Positions 35,788 to 48,089 of a stretch of 64,000 nucleotides of DNA are shown here, piece by piece (the first letter of the stretch is position 1; each line of letters begins with the position of its first letter). The position numbers were made by a program, and so were the translations under genes. Location of the stretch: contig NC_083339.1 of assembly GCF_019175385.1 (NCBI RefSeq), positions 44,235,330 through 44,299,329 of the forward strand, in the 5' to 3' direction. The stretch comes from Lycium barbarum. Taxonomy: Eukaryota; Streptophyta; Magnoliopsida; Solanales; Solanaceae. Below the pieces are notes generated by a model. It was not told where the DNA came from. It did not search any database and saw only the letters and a program-made list of their open reading frames with translations.

Positions 35788-37743
35788 TGACTTCAGCACC
35801 AGTTTTGACTCTTGCAGAAGAAGCAGATGGCTATGTGGTATATTGTGATGCTTTAGGTGTTGGATTGGACTGTGTGTTGATGCAGCACGGTAAGGTTGTC
35901 GCTTATGCCTCTAGACAGTTGAAGAAGCACCAGAAATATTATCCAACCTATGATCTTGACCTAGCGGCAGTGATTCATGCTTTAAAAATATGGAGACACT
36001 ACTTATACGGTGTCCATGTTGATATCTAAACTGATCATAAGAGTCTCCATTACATCTTTAAGCAGAAGGACTTGAACTTACGTCAAAGGTGATGGCTAGA
36101 GTTGCTAAAGGATTATGATATGGATATTCTGTACCATCCTAGGAAAGTTAATGTAGTAGCTGATGCCCTTAGTCGTAAATCCATGGGTAGCTTGTCATAT
36201 GTTCCACCAGAGAAAAGAGAAATGGTCCGTGAAGTTCATCAATTAGCTAGCCTCGGAGTTCGATTGATAGATTCAGGTGACACAGGAGTTACTGTTCAAG
36301 ACACAGCGGTGTCATCTTTGGTAGTAGAGATAAATGAGCGTCAGTATGAGGATCCAGTTTTAGTTCATTACTGAGATACAACACCTCAGAAGGAAAAGAC
36401 ACCCTTTGTGATTACAGGAGATGGAGTGCTCCGATATAGAGGTAGATTGTGCATCCCTAATGTTGCAGGGCTTCGTCAGCAGGTTATGGGGGAAGCACAT
36501 CACTCTCGCTATTCTATTCACCCAGGCTCAACAAAGATGTACCATGATCTCAAGGAAGTTTGTTGGTGGGATGGTTTGAAGAAAGATGTAGCAGAGTTTG
36601 TTGCTCAGTGTCCAAATTGTCAGCAAGTCAAAATAGAGCACTAGAAGCCCGGAAGTCTATTGCAGGCTATGGAGATTCCGACATGGAAGTGGAAGATAAT
36701 TAATATGGACTTTATTACAGGGTTTCCCCGTACTCAGCGGAAGTGTAATTCGATATGGGTCATAGTTGATAGGCTTACAAAGTCAGCCCATTTTCTGCCT
36801 GTCAGAACCACTTACGCAGCCGAGGATTAAGCGAAGCTTTATCTTAAGGAGATTGTACGACTTCATTGTACGACCATTATCTCAGATAGGGGAACACAAT
36901 TTACAACTAATTTCTGGAAGTCTTTTCAGAATGGATTGGGGACCCAGGTGAGTCTTAGTACAGCGTTTCATCCGCAGACGGATGGACAAGTGGAGCGTAC
37001 TATACAGACACTTGAGGATATGTTGAGAGCTTGTGTGATTGACTTCCAAGGTAGCTGGGATGATCATTTTCCTCTTATCGAGTTTGCCTACAATAACAAT
37101 TACCATTCCGGTATTTAGATGGATCCTTATGAGGCCTTATACGGGCGGAGATGTAGATCGCCCATAAGATGGTTTGATGTCAGGGAGAATCAGTTAGTAG
37201 GCCCAGACTTAATTCAACAAGCAGTTGATAAGGTGAAAGTGATTTGATAAAGATTGCTAACAGCTCAAAGTCGACAGAAATCCTATACGGATAATCGGCG
37301 ACGTAAGCTAGAGTTTGAGATAGGCGATTGGGTGTTCCTGAAAGTGTCACCTCCGAAGGGAGTGATGAGGTTTGTCAAGAAGGGTAAGTTGAGCCCTCGA
37401 TATATTGGGCCATATAAGATCATTCGTACTGTAGGCACGGTGGCATATGAGCTAGAATTGCCTTCTGAGTTAGAGTCGGTACATCCGGTATTTCATGTGT
37501 TTATGCTTCGTAAATGTATCGGAGATCCTTAAAGAGCTGTACCAGTGGATGATATCCAGGTGACCGAGCAGTTATCACACAAAGAGTTTCCAGTGGCTAT
37601 ATTGGACAGACAGGTTCGTCCGTTACGAACCAAGAATGTAGCTTCAGTTAAGGTTTTGTGGAGGAATAAAAATGTTGAGGAAGTGACTTGGGAAGCGGAA
37701 GAAGCGATGAAGATTAAGTACCCGCATTTGTTTCCAGCAGTAT
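35788..37743 (+). pseudogene. pol: pol, RNase H, integrase and chromodomain, Tekay-1 (second part)
   Basis: One frame throughout, with stops at 36028, 36091, 36372, 36642, 36828, 37117, 37237 and 37531. RNase H at about 35800-36180 ([32 protein letters not shown], then a TDH motif just after the 36028 stop). Integrase zinc finger about 36500-36640 (SIHPGSTKMYHDL, CPNCQQVK); DDE core about 36700-37000 ([23 protein letters not shown]) with all three acidic residues present but a two-residue in-frame deletion before ISDRG. GPY/F region (KLSPRYIGPYKIIR). C-terminal chromodomain about 37590-37740 (FPVAILDRQVR, VASVKVLWRNKN, VTWEAEEAM), which in this lineage targets insertion to heterochromatin. 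Ends at TAG 37741. Confidence 0.88.
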
Positions 37744-37962
37744 AGGAGGTTCAGTCTGAGGCATCATCACCCCCAGGTATTATTCCATTTTCATTTATCA
37801 TGATTGGTCATGTGAGGCCATGGTATTGTGTGTTGTAATATGTGGCCCTATGTGGCATTGTTTGGGTTGCTGTGTGCAGGTTGGATGGGTATGTTTACAG
37901 GGGAAACTCTGCCAAAATTTTTATAGCCCATGTTTGTTTGAACATTCGGGGACGAACGTTCC

Positions 37963-37986
37963 TAAGGAGGGGGGGGGGGGGGGGGA
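37963..37986 (+). other. Polypurine tract of Tekay-1 with extended G run
   Basis: AAGGAGG followed by a G run, then ACAA and the 3' LTR start at 37990. Position and composition are those of the plus-strand primer. The run of about 20 G is longer than usual for such tracts. Confidence 0.75.
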
Positions 37987-38382
37987 CAATGTTACGCCTC
38001 TCGTTCTCGTCGTAGTAGGACCTATGGTTTCATAGTCGGGTATGCCCTTGGAATTGAGTCTCGTGTTCGAGTTTTGGAAATAGAAAATGTCTTACCCCAT
38101 GTACAAAGGTACCAGCAGGTAGTCCTGGCAGTTTACAGAGTTAGGAGTTGAACGAATCGAATCGACGCGATCTGAGCTGAACCTAAGAAAATTTGCAGAC
38201 ACCAGTCATCGTCGACGGGCCATTGACATGGTTGATGGGCCATCATTGTGCGGCGTTGATAGGGTTTCGCAGCTGAAAATCTGCAAGCGTAGGTCGACGA
38301 GAAAGTCGACGGACCGTCGACACGTCGATGGGTCGTCGACCCGTCCGTCGAACCGCACCGCTGGAGCTTTTTAATTTCCAAG

Positions 38383-38390
38383 TATAAATA
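38383..38390 (+). promoter_or_regulatory. TATA box of Tekay-1 LTR (3' copy only)
   Basis: TATAAATA, about 390 bp into the LTR, followed by a CT-rich stretch as in many plant promoters. The matching segment (about 38378-38466) is deleted in the 5' LTR at about 27955. Confidence 0.65.
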
Positions 38391-39321
38391 TGTGGTTCAC
38401 GACCTTATTTCTTATTTTTCTCCTTTCCAAATCATAGAAACCCTAATATCTTCTCTCCCAATATTTTCCATCATTATTAGTGGAGAGTTGGTAAGGTCCG
38501 AGCCCCGTGGACCCGTGCTTGTCAAGAAGAAGGTAGTTTCTAGGGTTTCTTCAAGTTGTGAAGCTTAGGGAGTTGGATTTGAAGTTGATCATTGGAATCT
38601 CAGACCCTTCAAGGTATGTAAATGATTTCTACCCTTATATTTAAGTTGACTACCGAGAGTTTTAGTGGTTTTAAGCGAAGAAAGGGTATTTGTGGAATAA
38701 GTAAGTTGATGAAGGTTAAGGTAGTGATTTGAGGCTATTTTAAGAGATGATTGGGGATAGATTTGAGTATATATTTATATGTACGTGTTGTTATTGTTGT
38801 TGTGGTTGATGTTGGATTGAATGGGAAGTTGAAGGGTTGTTAAGTTTATAAGGGAAATGTTGCCCATAATTTGTCAAGCTTTATTCGTAGTTGAAATGAT
38901 TAGTAAGCGATGTAAATAGTCTAATTAAGGCTTACGTTATCTTAATTGTAGACTTCCAAGTTTGAGAGGTAGAAGTTGGACGATTGGATATACTTCAAGG
39001 TATGTTAAGGCTATTCATTCTTTCATTTTGGCATGGTCCATATGATATGAACCAACAAACGAGCAAGCGAGCTTCCATATTACTCTACTCTTCGCAGCAC
39101 TAGGAGTACTTCAGTCTTTGATGTTCCTATATTCCGTCTATGATCGTTCCTTCTGTTCATGGGTCTTCTGATTTCTTATATTGATGATGTTAGCTGAAAG
39201 AAGGTTCGTCGGCGATAGTACGACCTCATGTCACTCCGAGAGTTCTATGTATTCATTTCATTTATGCATTGCATCCATATTCATATGCACATTGACCCGT
39301 GACCAGAAGACGTTATATACG

Positions 39322-39491
39322 CACTATTATATTATTATATATGGATCGGGCCGTACATTCCTTGGCACTATTATATTATTATATATGGATCGGGTCGTAC
39401 GTTCCTCGGTACTATTATATGATATATGAATCGGGATGTACGTTCCTCGGCACTATTATATGATATATGGATCGGGTTGTACATTTCACAG
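39322..39491. repeat. 41-44 bp tandem repeat, 4 copies
   Basis: One unit more than in the 5' LTR (28812-28937). Confidence 0.9.
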
Positions 39492-39679
39492 CACTATCAA
39501 TTAAACTATGACCTATATATATACATGGGCATGATTATTATTGAGAGCACACATATTATGCAGATACACACAGATACTAGTTCATACAAATACATGCAGA
39601 TAGCCATTTCAGTTTATGAGTTCAAATTTTATTCATGACTCTCACATATATACATGTTGTTCTTATGCCTTTCATACCT

Positions 39680-39735
39680 AGTACATTATCCGTACTGACT
39701 CCCCGTTGCTCGGGGGGCTGCGTTCATGCCCGCAG
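39680..39735 (+). promoter_or_regulatory. Three-hairpin cassette, Tekay-1 3' LTR
   Basis: AGTAC/GTACT, CCCCG/CGGGG, CTGCG/CGCAG with the TTCATGCC loop, as in the 5' LTR. Confidence 0.75.
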
Positions 39736-41433
39736 GTTCAGGTAGACTGACAGGTGGTCCAACTTAGTAGGACTTCTATCCAGCAGTGGTCAGTACGCTC
39801 CATTGATCTGGAGTTGTAGTCTATTTTGGTATGCTAGCCCTTTGAGACGTATATAAATATGGGTATGACGGGGCCCTATCCCGTCCTTTCTATAGCTTCT
39901 ATTCCTGTAGAGGTCTGTAGACAGTTGTATATATTAGTCAGATGATGTAGCCTTGTCGGCTCCCATTCTTTTGTGTACAGTATATGTAGCGGCCTAGCTG
40001 GCTTACACTGTTATTCAGAATGTATATGTGTATATAGATTGTACCGAGTTTTTGATGTTTTCGTTTCATGAGATCAGTTTATGCCATTTGTGAGCCCTTG
40101 ATGTTCAGTATGGTTCAGATATGTGTTTAGGGGTGTTTGGTCGCTAGAGGTCAGACACTCGTCACGACTCATCGGTTTGGGTCGTGACACCTTGCCATCC
40201 TTGAACTCCGAAGGGGCAATAAAGACGCGTATTTTAATTTTCATAATTTCCGAGTCAAAGACGGAGCAAGGATGCTCCTCAAAAATTAAAATTTCAAAAA
40301 TCACGAGAAAATTGCAAATATTGACATTCAATTATTATTCTGTAAGAATTGATAATTGTAAGAAAATTACGAGTTATTTACTTTCATAAATATAATTCAA
40401 AAAGAAAATACGTATCTTGCTCCATTTAACTCAGAAAAATTGTTAATTAAGACGACATATGAATTACGACTCATTTTTTACCGCATTTTTTAAATATTCC
40501 CCGGAACTATATCAATATTAGGCTTTTTTTGAAGCTAATATTTTAAATTTACGGGTTTTAAATTTTAATTAGCCTAAATAACTATTTTATTTGTTTATAT
40601 GTGTATTTATAGTACTTAGTCTTTATTTCATTTAAATTGGGGGAAGGGGGGTCATTTTAAATGTTTTTAAAACTTTGAGGAGGTGGGGGGGGGGGGGGGG
40701 GGGGTTATTAAAAAGGGGAGGAGAAGTTTAATAAAATAAAATTTGCCCCCCCCCCCTCCCTCCCCACATTTTCATTTGCTCACCCGTCTATCTCTCTCTC
40801 CATCAAGAGCGATTTTTAGAGCAAGGGTTTTGCCGCCTCTAGTGGTGTTCCACGGTGATTTATGGCCATTTTTTACTAGATTTGACGGGGCTTTCATGCC
40901 AGTCGTGACTTATCACTACTGTCAGGTTCAATTTCATGCAATTTTTTCATTTGTTGGTATCAGATTGATTGATTTTGGGATGTTGCTTGGGTTTTCTAAT
41001 GTACATAGTTGCCATGGGCGGGGCCTCGAGCCCTTAGCCAACTTGTGCGCTATGTACACTAAATAAGGGACCTAGGGTAATTTCCCATAATTTGAGTACC
41101 ATGCTTTGGGGATCTATCTTGTTTTGTACGATTTTGGTACTATTATATTGTTAGGATGAGGTGAATTTGTTTTATTTATGACAAGGGTTACTACCCTAGA
41201 TTTTTCTAATTTTATCGGAATTTTTTGGGTATAATTAGTTGGATTCTTAGTTGTACTATGGGATTTATCTGAAATTGTGACTGAAAATAGTACGAATTGG
41301 TACTATTTTGAAAATTCCTTTGTCCTATCCGATTTTGAAATTATTTGGGATATTTTTGGAATTGGGGGGAAAATCTGTTGGGGGAAGCACCTAGAACTTT
41401 CTATTTTGGTCTCTAAGGTTCACACTATTGTCC

Positions 41434-41442
41434 TATAAATAT
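41434..41442 (+). promoter_or_regulatory. Probable TATA box of Tat-B2 3' LTR
   Basis: TATAAATAT in the same conserved block as 24718-24726. Confidence 0.5.
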
Positions 41443-41797
41443 CTAGTGTTCATGACTAAAAAAGGATCCCAATTTTTATTCTCTCCCACGGCTAAGGTAG
41501 AAATTCTCACTCAGTTTCTACACTAGCTTTACATATATTAGTATACTACCCCCCAAATACCTATACAAATATAATAGAACTTAATATACACTATAATCAT
41601 ATCAATATACTACAAGACCATATACAAATACTACTATTTTTTGGAGAAATCTAAGAGCTAAGGGGCTGTTTAATGGTGCTTGGTTGTTGGTGGTTGAAGT
41701 TTGAAGACTCAATCCCCATTTTCATCTTTTGGTTGCCCTACAAAGAGGTAATACCTCATTTTAACCTATTTACTCTATTTTTTGGCCTATGATATGT

Positions 41798-42098
41798 ATT
41801 TAAAGTTAGTTTGGATCATGTTATTGCTTTTTTTGCTTATGAAACTGCTTATTAAGTGTGTTTAAAGTTAGTTTGGATCATGTTATTGCTTTTTGCTTAT
41901 GAAACTGCTTATTAAGCGTGTTTAAAGTTAGTTTGGATCATATTATTGCTTTTAGCTTATGAAACTACTTGTTAAGTGTTTTTAAAGTTAGTTTGGATCA
42001 TGTTATTGCTTTTGCTTATGAAACTGCTTATTAAGTGTGTTTAAAGTTGGTTTGGATCATGCTATTACTTTCTTGTTTGTAAAGCTGCTTATCAAATA
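41798..42098. repeat. 60-bp tandem repeat, 5 copies
   Basis: Five head-to-tail units of about 60 bp (TTTAAAGTTAGTTTGGATCA...). The other LTR has three (25081-25260); the first and last units are the most diverged in both, so the extra copies are internal. Confidence 0.9.
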
Positions 42099-45000
42099 TA
42101 TGTTTGGAATAATGAGGTTGTTACATGATTCTTAGTACTATAATGTAATATTTGAGGTTTAACATATGAAATGGAACTGGTTTTGTATTCTTAGATACTG
42201 TTCCATTGCATTTCCTGAGATATTGAAGTGTTTTTTAGGCTGTCCAAGGTATTGAGAGGTTCATTAGTCCATCATGGTGTTATTTAAGGGATTTGTGTCT
42301 TCAAAAGGAAAAACTCTTTTCTCTTTTTTCTTTCTAGATAAGAAAGGGGTCTGTTTTGATCCCATGTTACTGTGTTATTGAATTTTTGAGGTTTTTGATA
42401 TTGTTTTGCTAGTTTAGCTCACTCATTTGGCTAATAACCTTGACATGCCATTTGTGAGTTAGGCGTGTTTGTGAGGTCTTGTTTGACTTGGTTTTTATGT
42501 CTAAAAGATGAACTTTCAAAATCTGATAGGGTCTTTAAACATGATTCACTGGTTTCTGGTTGTAATCCCTCCATTTTGTAACTATTTGAACGTAAAAATT
42601 TGAAGGATGAATAGGTATTACTGTTTTCTATGTGGTTTGTCATTTGGATTGATTAGTTTTGAAAACCTGTATTGTTGGCTCCTTCTAGTGTTAAAAGGAC
42701 TTTTAAGATAAAGTAATAATTTCTCAGACTTCTCCTCATCAAAATTGGTTAATTGGAAGACATTTAGATGAATTAAAAAGTTATTTTGGACCCTCAAATG
42801 AACAACTTGCCTAGTGTTTACATGAATGTTTTAAAAAACCTGTACCTTTTGTCCCTTGTGTGGTTATGAGGCTGTTTAAAAACTTAAAGATGGAGAACTT
42901 GAATGATCTATGGAATTGTTTCTGCCTTGTTTGGATAATGTCTTGTCTTTCTTTGGTCCTGTTAAGTGTCTTTTAAAGGGTTGAGTGAATTTTGGACTTG
43001 GTTTGTTAGATTCTGAAACCTTTTTGAAATTCTAGAAACTATTAGTCAGATATGTGGTTGTTAAAATGAGAAACTATGTGTAATAGATTGTTTTAGATGT
43101 TTTGTGTCACATGTTGCTTGTCTTATTGATTTCTGAGAAATCTAAGTGTCATTTTGAACACTGTACGTGTTGTTAATGCCTATTCTATTAACCTATTTAA
43201 AAGAGGTAGAAGTGTAGGGAGGTTGGAGGCTTAATTACTTGTTTTGAAATTTAAGTATAAGAGGTCTAAATTAGTTTTTTTTTAAGACTGATGTATGACT
43301 TGTCTTCCCTATTTACCTGTTATTTACCTAGAATATCCTGCAATCTGTTCAATCTTATAACTTGTGCTCCTTCAAGTTGGTTCTTGGTCATAGTTTCTTG
43401 GAACTCTTGTACATAGTATATCACATAGAAGATAGGCATAGGAGGGTTAAAACTAAGCCTAAAATTGCTTGGACAGACTAAGTTCAGTATTTGTGTTGTT
43501 TGTCCTTTTCTTTGCCATTTTCCTGATCAATTATGTGGCTTATATGTTTGTACCCTGTCTTTGCTTATTGTTTGAGTAGCACCATGACTTAATATACCAC
43601 TTGGGACCTAGGATGAGTACTATAAACACTATATCTCCCTAACTGGATCACATAATTTAGCTTTAAGTGTTCCTTCTTTAAACTTCTTCTGATTAAGACT
43701 ATAGCTGACCTATACTTGCACCTAGGAATAGTATCATGCTCCTTTTTAGTTTCACTTTGGATTCCCTGAACTGTTAGTACATCTATTTGAAATTTCCTTT
43801 TGATTGTGACCAGTTCTAATTACTATATGTACCTACTTGATCTCTACTTGTGCCTTTGGCTCATTTGTGTGATTCTGGGAGTAAAACTGAGTTAGACTAC
43901 CATTTGAGGACTTTACCAATGTCCTTATATGACCTGATGTTGTTAGAGACACCTTGTGACTTGCAGTTGAACCTTTTCTTGGAAAAATTCTGAACTTGAA
44001 CTTGTTTTTATCTTAACTAATGATACCGGGGAATCTGGAAGTACCTGAGCCTACTGTTTAAATCATTTAGGCATTTAATCATGTGATAAGCTGAAAAACT
44101 AGATTGAAATTGATTCCTACACTTATGATTGCTCTGTGCTATCTTGTTTTGGTGATTAAATATTAAAAATGAACTTGACACTAGTTTAATCTAGGAGTAG
44201 CTTCAAAAAATGCACTCATGTCAACTTGATCCTCATACCTTACCTCATCTACTTGGATTCCTTAAAATTGGAAAATAGTTTGGTATCCATGCCCTTTCTT
44301 TTCTTATTTCTTTGTCTTAGCTGACACCCCTTTGTTCTTTATCCTTCCATCATTATTGTTACTTGATTGGCCACCTTGAAGTTTGTCATGCTCTCTTGGC
44401 TATGCTTTTTCTACTTCTGAGTCATTTTGACACTTTTGTGCGTCGCATTACCTATCTTTGTATTGTTTGGATTCTGTTGGACCTTGGTTGTTCTGTGTTT
44501 AGTAGTAAGGTTCTTGATTTGAGAATAGGTGAGCTGCATTAGTTTCCTCTAAGTGTTGTTGGATCACTGATTTGTCTTTGTTGGTTCCTTGGAGTCTTTT
44601 GTGCGTCTTAAAATCAAATAGAAGTTTAGGATTAGCTAAAAAGGAATTATTGAAGGATTTTGGCCACAGTTTTGGTTCTTCTTAAAGTAAGGATTAATTG
44701 AGAATAGGTACACATATTAGGCATATTTGGGGGTACACAAGAAGTGTTGACTTACCTTTCCATTAGGGGGATAAAGGGTATGCCCTTCATGAAGGTTTTG
44801 CTCTTTGTCTTGGTAGGTACATTGATAGTATATCATGTATACCACAGTTCTGACACTTAGAAAATTTGAAGAGAAAATCAAGTGATATACTAGTAGCATA
44901 TCATATATATCTGCGGCTTTTGACACTAAGAAAAAACTTGAGTTTAAGGTGGTGTAGTTTCTTGGGCCTGTTACTTGTCTTACACTTGAGCTGTTAGCAC

Positions 45001-46352
45001 TATTGTTTTGGGCCTGTATCACATCTGGGCTATCTCACTACCTGTTGTTGCTATTTGTAATGTACGGGCTTGGCCCAATAGTGCTGAAATTCATTTTTTG
45101 GCTATGTAATAATTATTGTAGGCTTTAACTTTGTATTAGTTTGATTTTTGAAAGTATCCTAATGTCTTGCATACCCATTTGCATTTTTGTCCACCCAAAC
45201 ACGTTGGTGGGCCTCAATGAGGCCCACTAACTTTCTTGAGGCCCACCAACTTTCCATTTAGATCGAGTCAACCTCAACCATGGACGAGCATTTGCATTGG
45301 AGCATAACTTGGAGCGGATTAAGCCAATTGCGTTATTTTATTTCTCTGTTGGGTTTGGTAGGCCCAACTCTCTACTTCACATTGTTTATTTGTTATTATA
45401 TGCTTATTGAAACCCTTTAATAATTGTCACAAAATTAGAGTTGCTAAAAAATCATTTCCAAGTAACAAAACTAATTTTTGATAATAATTGGCGTGTAAAA
45501 ATTGATTTTGAGACAGAAACGGATGTGTGGACAAAAAATGGACATTTTCTCAAACTTAAAAATATAATTTTTTGGACAAAAAGGACTTGGCAATTTATGG
45601 ACATTGAGACAAATTGGGACCGCATCTATGGACAATTTGGACAAATGGACTCAAAATGACCTTGGACTGATATTGGACTAAAAAGACTAAAATACCTAAA
45701 TAATATAAAATACGATTAATATACAGACTATAATAGTATGCCTTAAACTATTTTCCTAAAAACTATTTTTTCTACTTTAATTTTTTTTTTAAAACTATTT
45801 TGGGTGGACTTATGTAGAGTCCTACTTAGGTTAAGAGCCGTCGGGTATTAGCTTAAGTGTTCTAGTCAAACACCCAAACGCCTAATTTTGGGCAAAATTT
45901 TACCACTTTCGTTTCTTGAAATGTGACGTATTTTGTATGAATGACTAAACTCTTTTATTGCGGAAATATAAGCTAAAATAAATAAAACAATTCATATCTA
46001 CAAAAGCATAATATTAGAACCCGTAGGTCAACCGTATTTTACGGATCTTTAATACCGGGTTGCCTAACACTTTCCCCGGGGGATCACCAAAACCGTTACC
46101 CATACTTTGGTTAGATTAAGTTTCTTTTAAAATTTAGCCGTTTTCAATGAACCCTTTTCGAATTGGTTTTTCCTAATTTCCTAAAAATTAGGTGGAGACT
46201 CTAAAAAATAAAGTCCATTTAGAGCACCATCACGTAGAAGTATATTTTTTCTTTTTCCCAGTACGATTGACAACCGTACTTCCCCGGGATACTTTCCTTT
46301 TAAATGAAACAAGTGCAAATACGAATCAGAAAAATAGACCCGCTACATGAGG

Positions 46353-46987
46353 TAGCATAAATACACTATGTAACAATATATAAGAAGTGTATATGCACCT
46401 TTATACGATATTATATTTATACACTATATATATGTATATTTATACATTGTATACAGAGATGGATTTATAATTGGTTCTTTATCTCTTCTTCTCTATCTAG
46501 ATTTTCCTTTTTCCCCTTGTTATTTGAGATTTTTCATATAATTATTTTAAGTCGTGAAGGTGAATTATGGTGTTTTCTGGTGGTTGTGGGTAAACCTTTT
46601 CTTTTCTTTTTATTGCGGAATGGGGTTGTTGCTTCAGTGTTGTTGTCGTGCTGGAGATGCTTGGTTAAGGTGGTGGTAAACTAGATGTCTGACATGTACA
46701 TCTCTGTTATTTCGCCCTTCATTATACGTTTGGGCAAGACATAGTTTCAAACCAATTTTTATTGATATATTATATTTTGTTTTTGAGTGTTATATGCTTC
46801 ACATATAGACCCATTTGGCCATGGGAAATTTTCACTTGTTTCCGATTTTTTTTTTCACTTTATTTGAAAATCAGCATTCGACTATAAAATTGAAATTTGG
46901 AGAACACCTAAAACTCTGTTTTCACTTTTTTTCTTTCACTTTCACTACATTCAAATAATCAGTTATTCTTTGTAACAACTATAACCT
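46353..46987. other. Target DNA right of Tat-B2, unassigned
   Basis: Continues the DNA interrupted at 23508: both sides carry TATACA-rich strings. No supported gene. Confidence 0.45.
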
Positions 46988-47677
46988 AACACAACCAGTG
47001 ACGGAGGCAGGTTTTTTACCAAGGGTGTTCGAGAATTACTAGATGAAAAACGGAGAGGGACTACAAAGGGCAAGACTTACCTTAAGCCGCTAAATTTTGA
47101 CTCACCCCTCATGCCCCGTATAACATTTCTTCCTGCTTTTGTCTTGATCCATAGAGCGCTTCTTAAAATTTCTTGTTTTTTTTCCCTTCCAATTTGTAGT
47201 ATTCTACTTTATTTTAAACTTGTTTTTTTTTCTTCGGAATAAGTGTCATTTCAATTATATATTATTTTATATCTTAAAAAATGGTGTAAGGATTGAATTT
47301 CTAATATTATAATACATAATCAGTATTCAACAAAAAATAAATGAATAGGAAAAAGTACTCCACAAATGATGATGTCATAGCTGATAAGATTAACTACTCA
47401 ATATAAATTGAACCGAAATTTCATTTTAACGATAGAATTCCAATAGCCACATTCAGAATCAATTTGCAAAATCTTATGTGTCTAGGTTTTTTTAAGGTGG
47501 TAAAGCCTTTATTTTTTATAATGATGATGTTTAATAGTTAATGACGCCTTCGTTTGCAACAGCTTTAAAAAGTTAAAAAGAAAAGACCAACCCGGAAGAG
47601 CTAGCAGAGCAATTAGTTCTTTTTTCCAGAGAATATGAACTTTAACGGAAGGTGGGAGATTCTGTTGGTTATAGATA

Positions 47678-47947
47678 GAGCTTGTTTGGATGGGCCTAAA
47701 AAAAGCAGTTTATAAGCTGGAAACAACTTATAAGTTAAAATAAAATAAGTTGGGGTAGGCCAACTTATTTTTTTGGCTTATAAGTTGTTTTCAATTTATA
47801 AGCTGCTTTAGATAAGCTAAACCAAACAGGCCCAATTAATTTTTTTGGCTTATTTTAAGAACAAAATGACTTTAAGCTGATCAGCCAAACACTCAAAAAA
47901 GCTGAAAACAGCTTATAAGGAACTTATAAGCCAATCCAAACGGGCTC
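47678..47947. mobile_element. MITE nested in the hAT element
   Basis: 270 bp with inverted ends GAGCTTGTTTGGATGGGC and its near-complement CAATCCAAACGGGCTC, and multiple TTATAAG/CTTATAA subterminal motifs that fold back. The duplication is ambiguous (ATA-rich on both sides). Confidence 0.7.
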
Positions 47948-48089
47948 ATAATAGCTTTCTATAATAGCTAGGATTAAATGTGCTCCATTATTTGAAAGAC
48001 GAAGGATTATTAGTGCTCTATACCTCAAAGAATGTGGACTCCAAATATAAAGGACCATTTTGGGTCTTTTCTTGATAAACGTATAGCAG

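Larger units (their letters stand above)
27507..40189 (+). mobile_element. Tekay/Del-type chromovirus Tekay-1, complete but inactivated
   Basis: Full-length Ty3/gypsy element: LTR 27507-29634, initiator-Met-type PBS, gag, protease, RT, RNase H, integrase, chromodomain, polypurine tract, LTR 37990-40189. Flanks ACTTG (27502-27506) and CCTTG (40190-40194) form a 5 bp duplication with one mismatch. A solo LTR sits inside pol. The coding region carries about twenty stops and two frameshifts. Confidence 0.85.
37990..40189 (+). mobile_element. 3' LTR of Tekay-1
   Basis: TGTTACGCCTCTCG ... GGGTCGTGACA, 2200 bp. Retains the TATA-containing segment missing in the 5' LTR, has a single copy of the 84 bp unit and four copies of the 41-44 bp repeat (39322-39491). 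Hairpin cassette at 39680-39735. Confidence 0.9.
23509..46347 (+). mobile_element. Tat-type Ty3/gypsy element Tat-B2 with nested insertions
   Basis: Outer element: LTR start TGCTGACACCTAATTTTCAC at 23509, LTR end ...CCCGCTACA at 46347. Flanks are CGAGG (23504-23508) and TGAGG (46348-46352), a 5 bp duplication with one transition. What remains is a 5' LTR cut at 26324, about 1.2 kb of internal DNA, a Tekay-type insertion (27507-40189), a few more bases and a 6.1 kb 3' LTR. All gag-pol is gone, so an internal deletion preceded or accompanied the rearrangement. Confidence 0.65.
40209..46347 (+). mobile_element. 3' LTR of Tat-B2
   Basis: Homologous to 23535-26324 and, in its last 350 bp, to the Tat-B1 LTR (14493-14840, inverted). 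About 6.1 kb. The first 25 or so bases expected for the LTR start are replaced by CCATCCTTGAACTCCGAAGG-type sequence after the Tekay-1 duplication. Carries a G run (about 40686-40704), a TATA box (41434-41442) and a five-copy 60 bp repeat. Long middle part (43160-45180) is non-coding and T/G-rich; the minus ORF at 45022-44717 has no recognisable domain. Ends ...CCCGCTACA. Confidence 0.72.
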
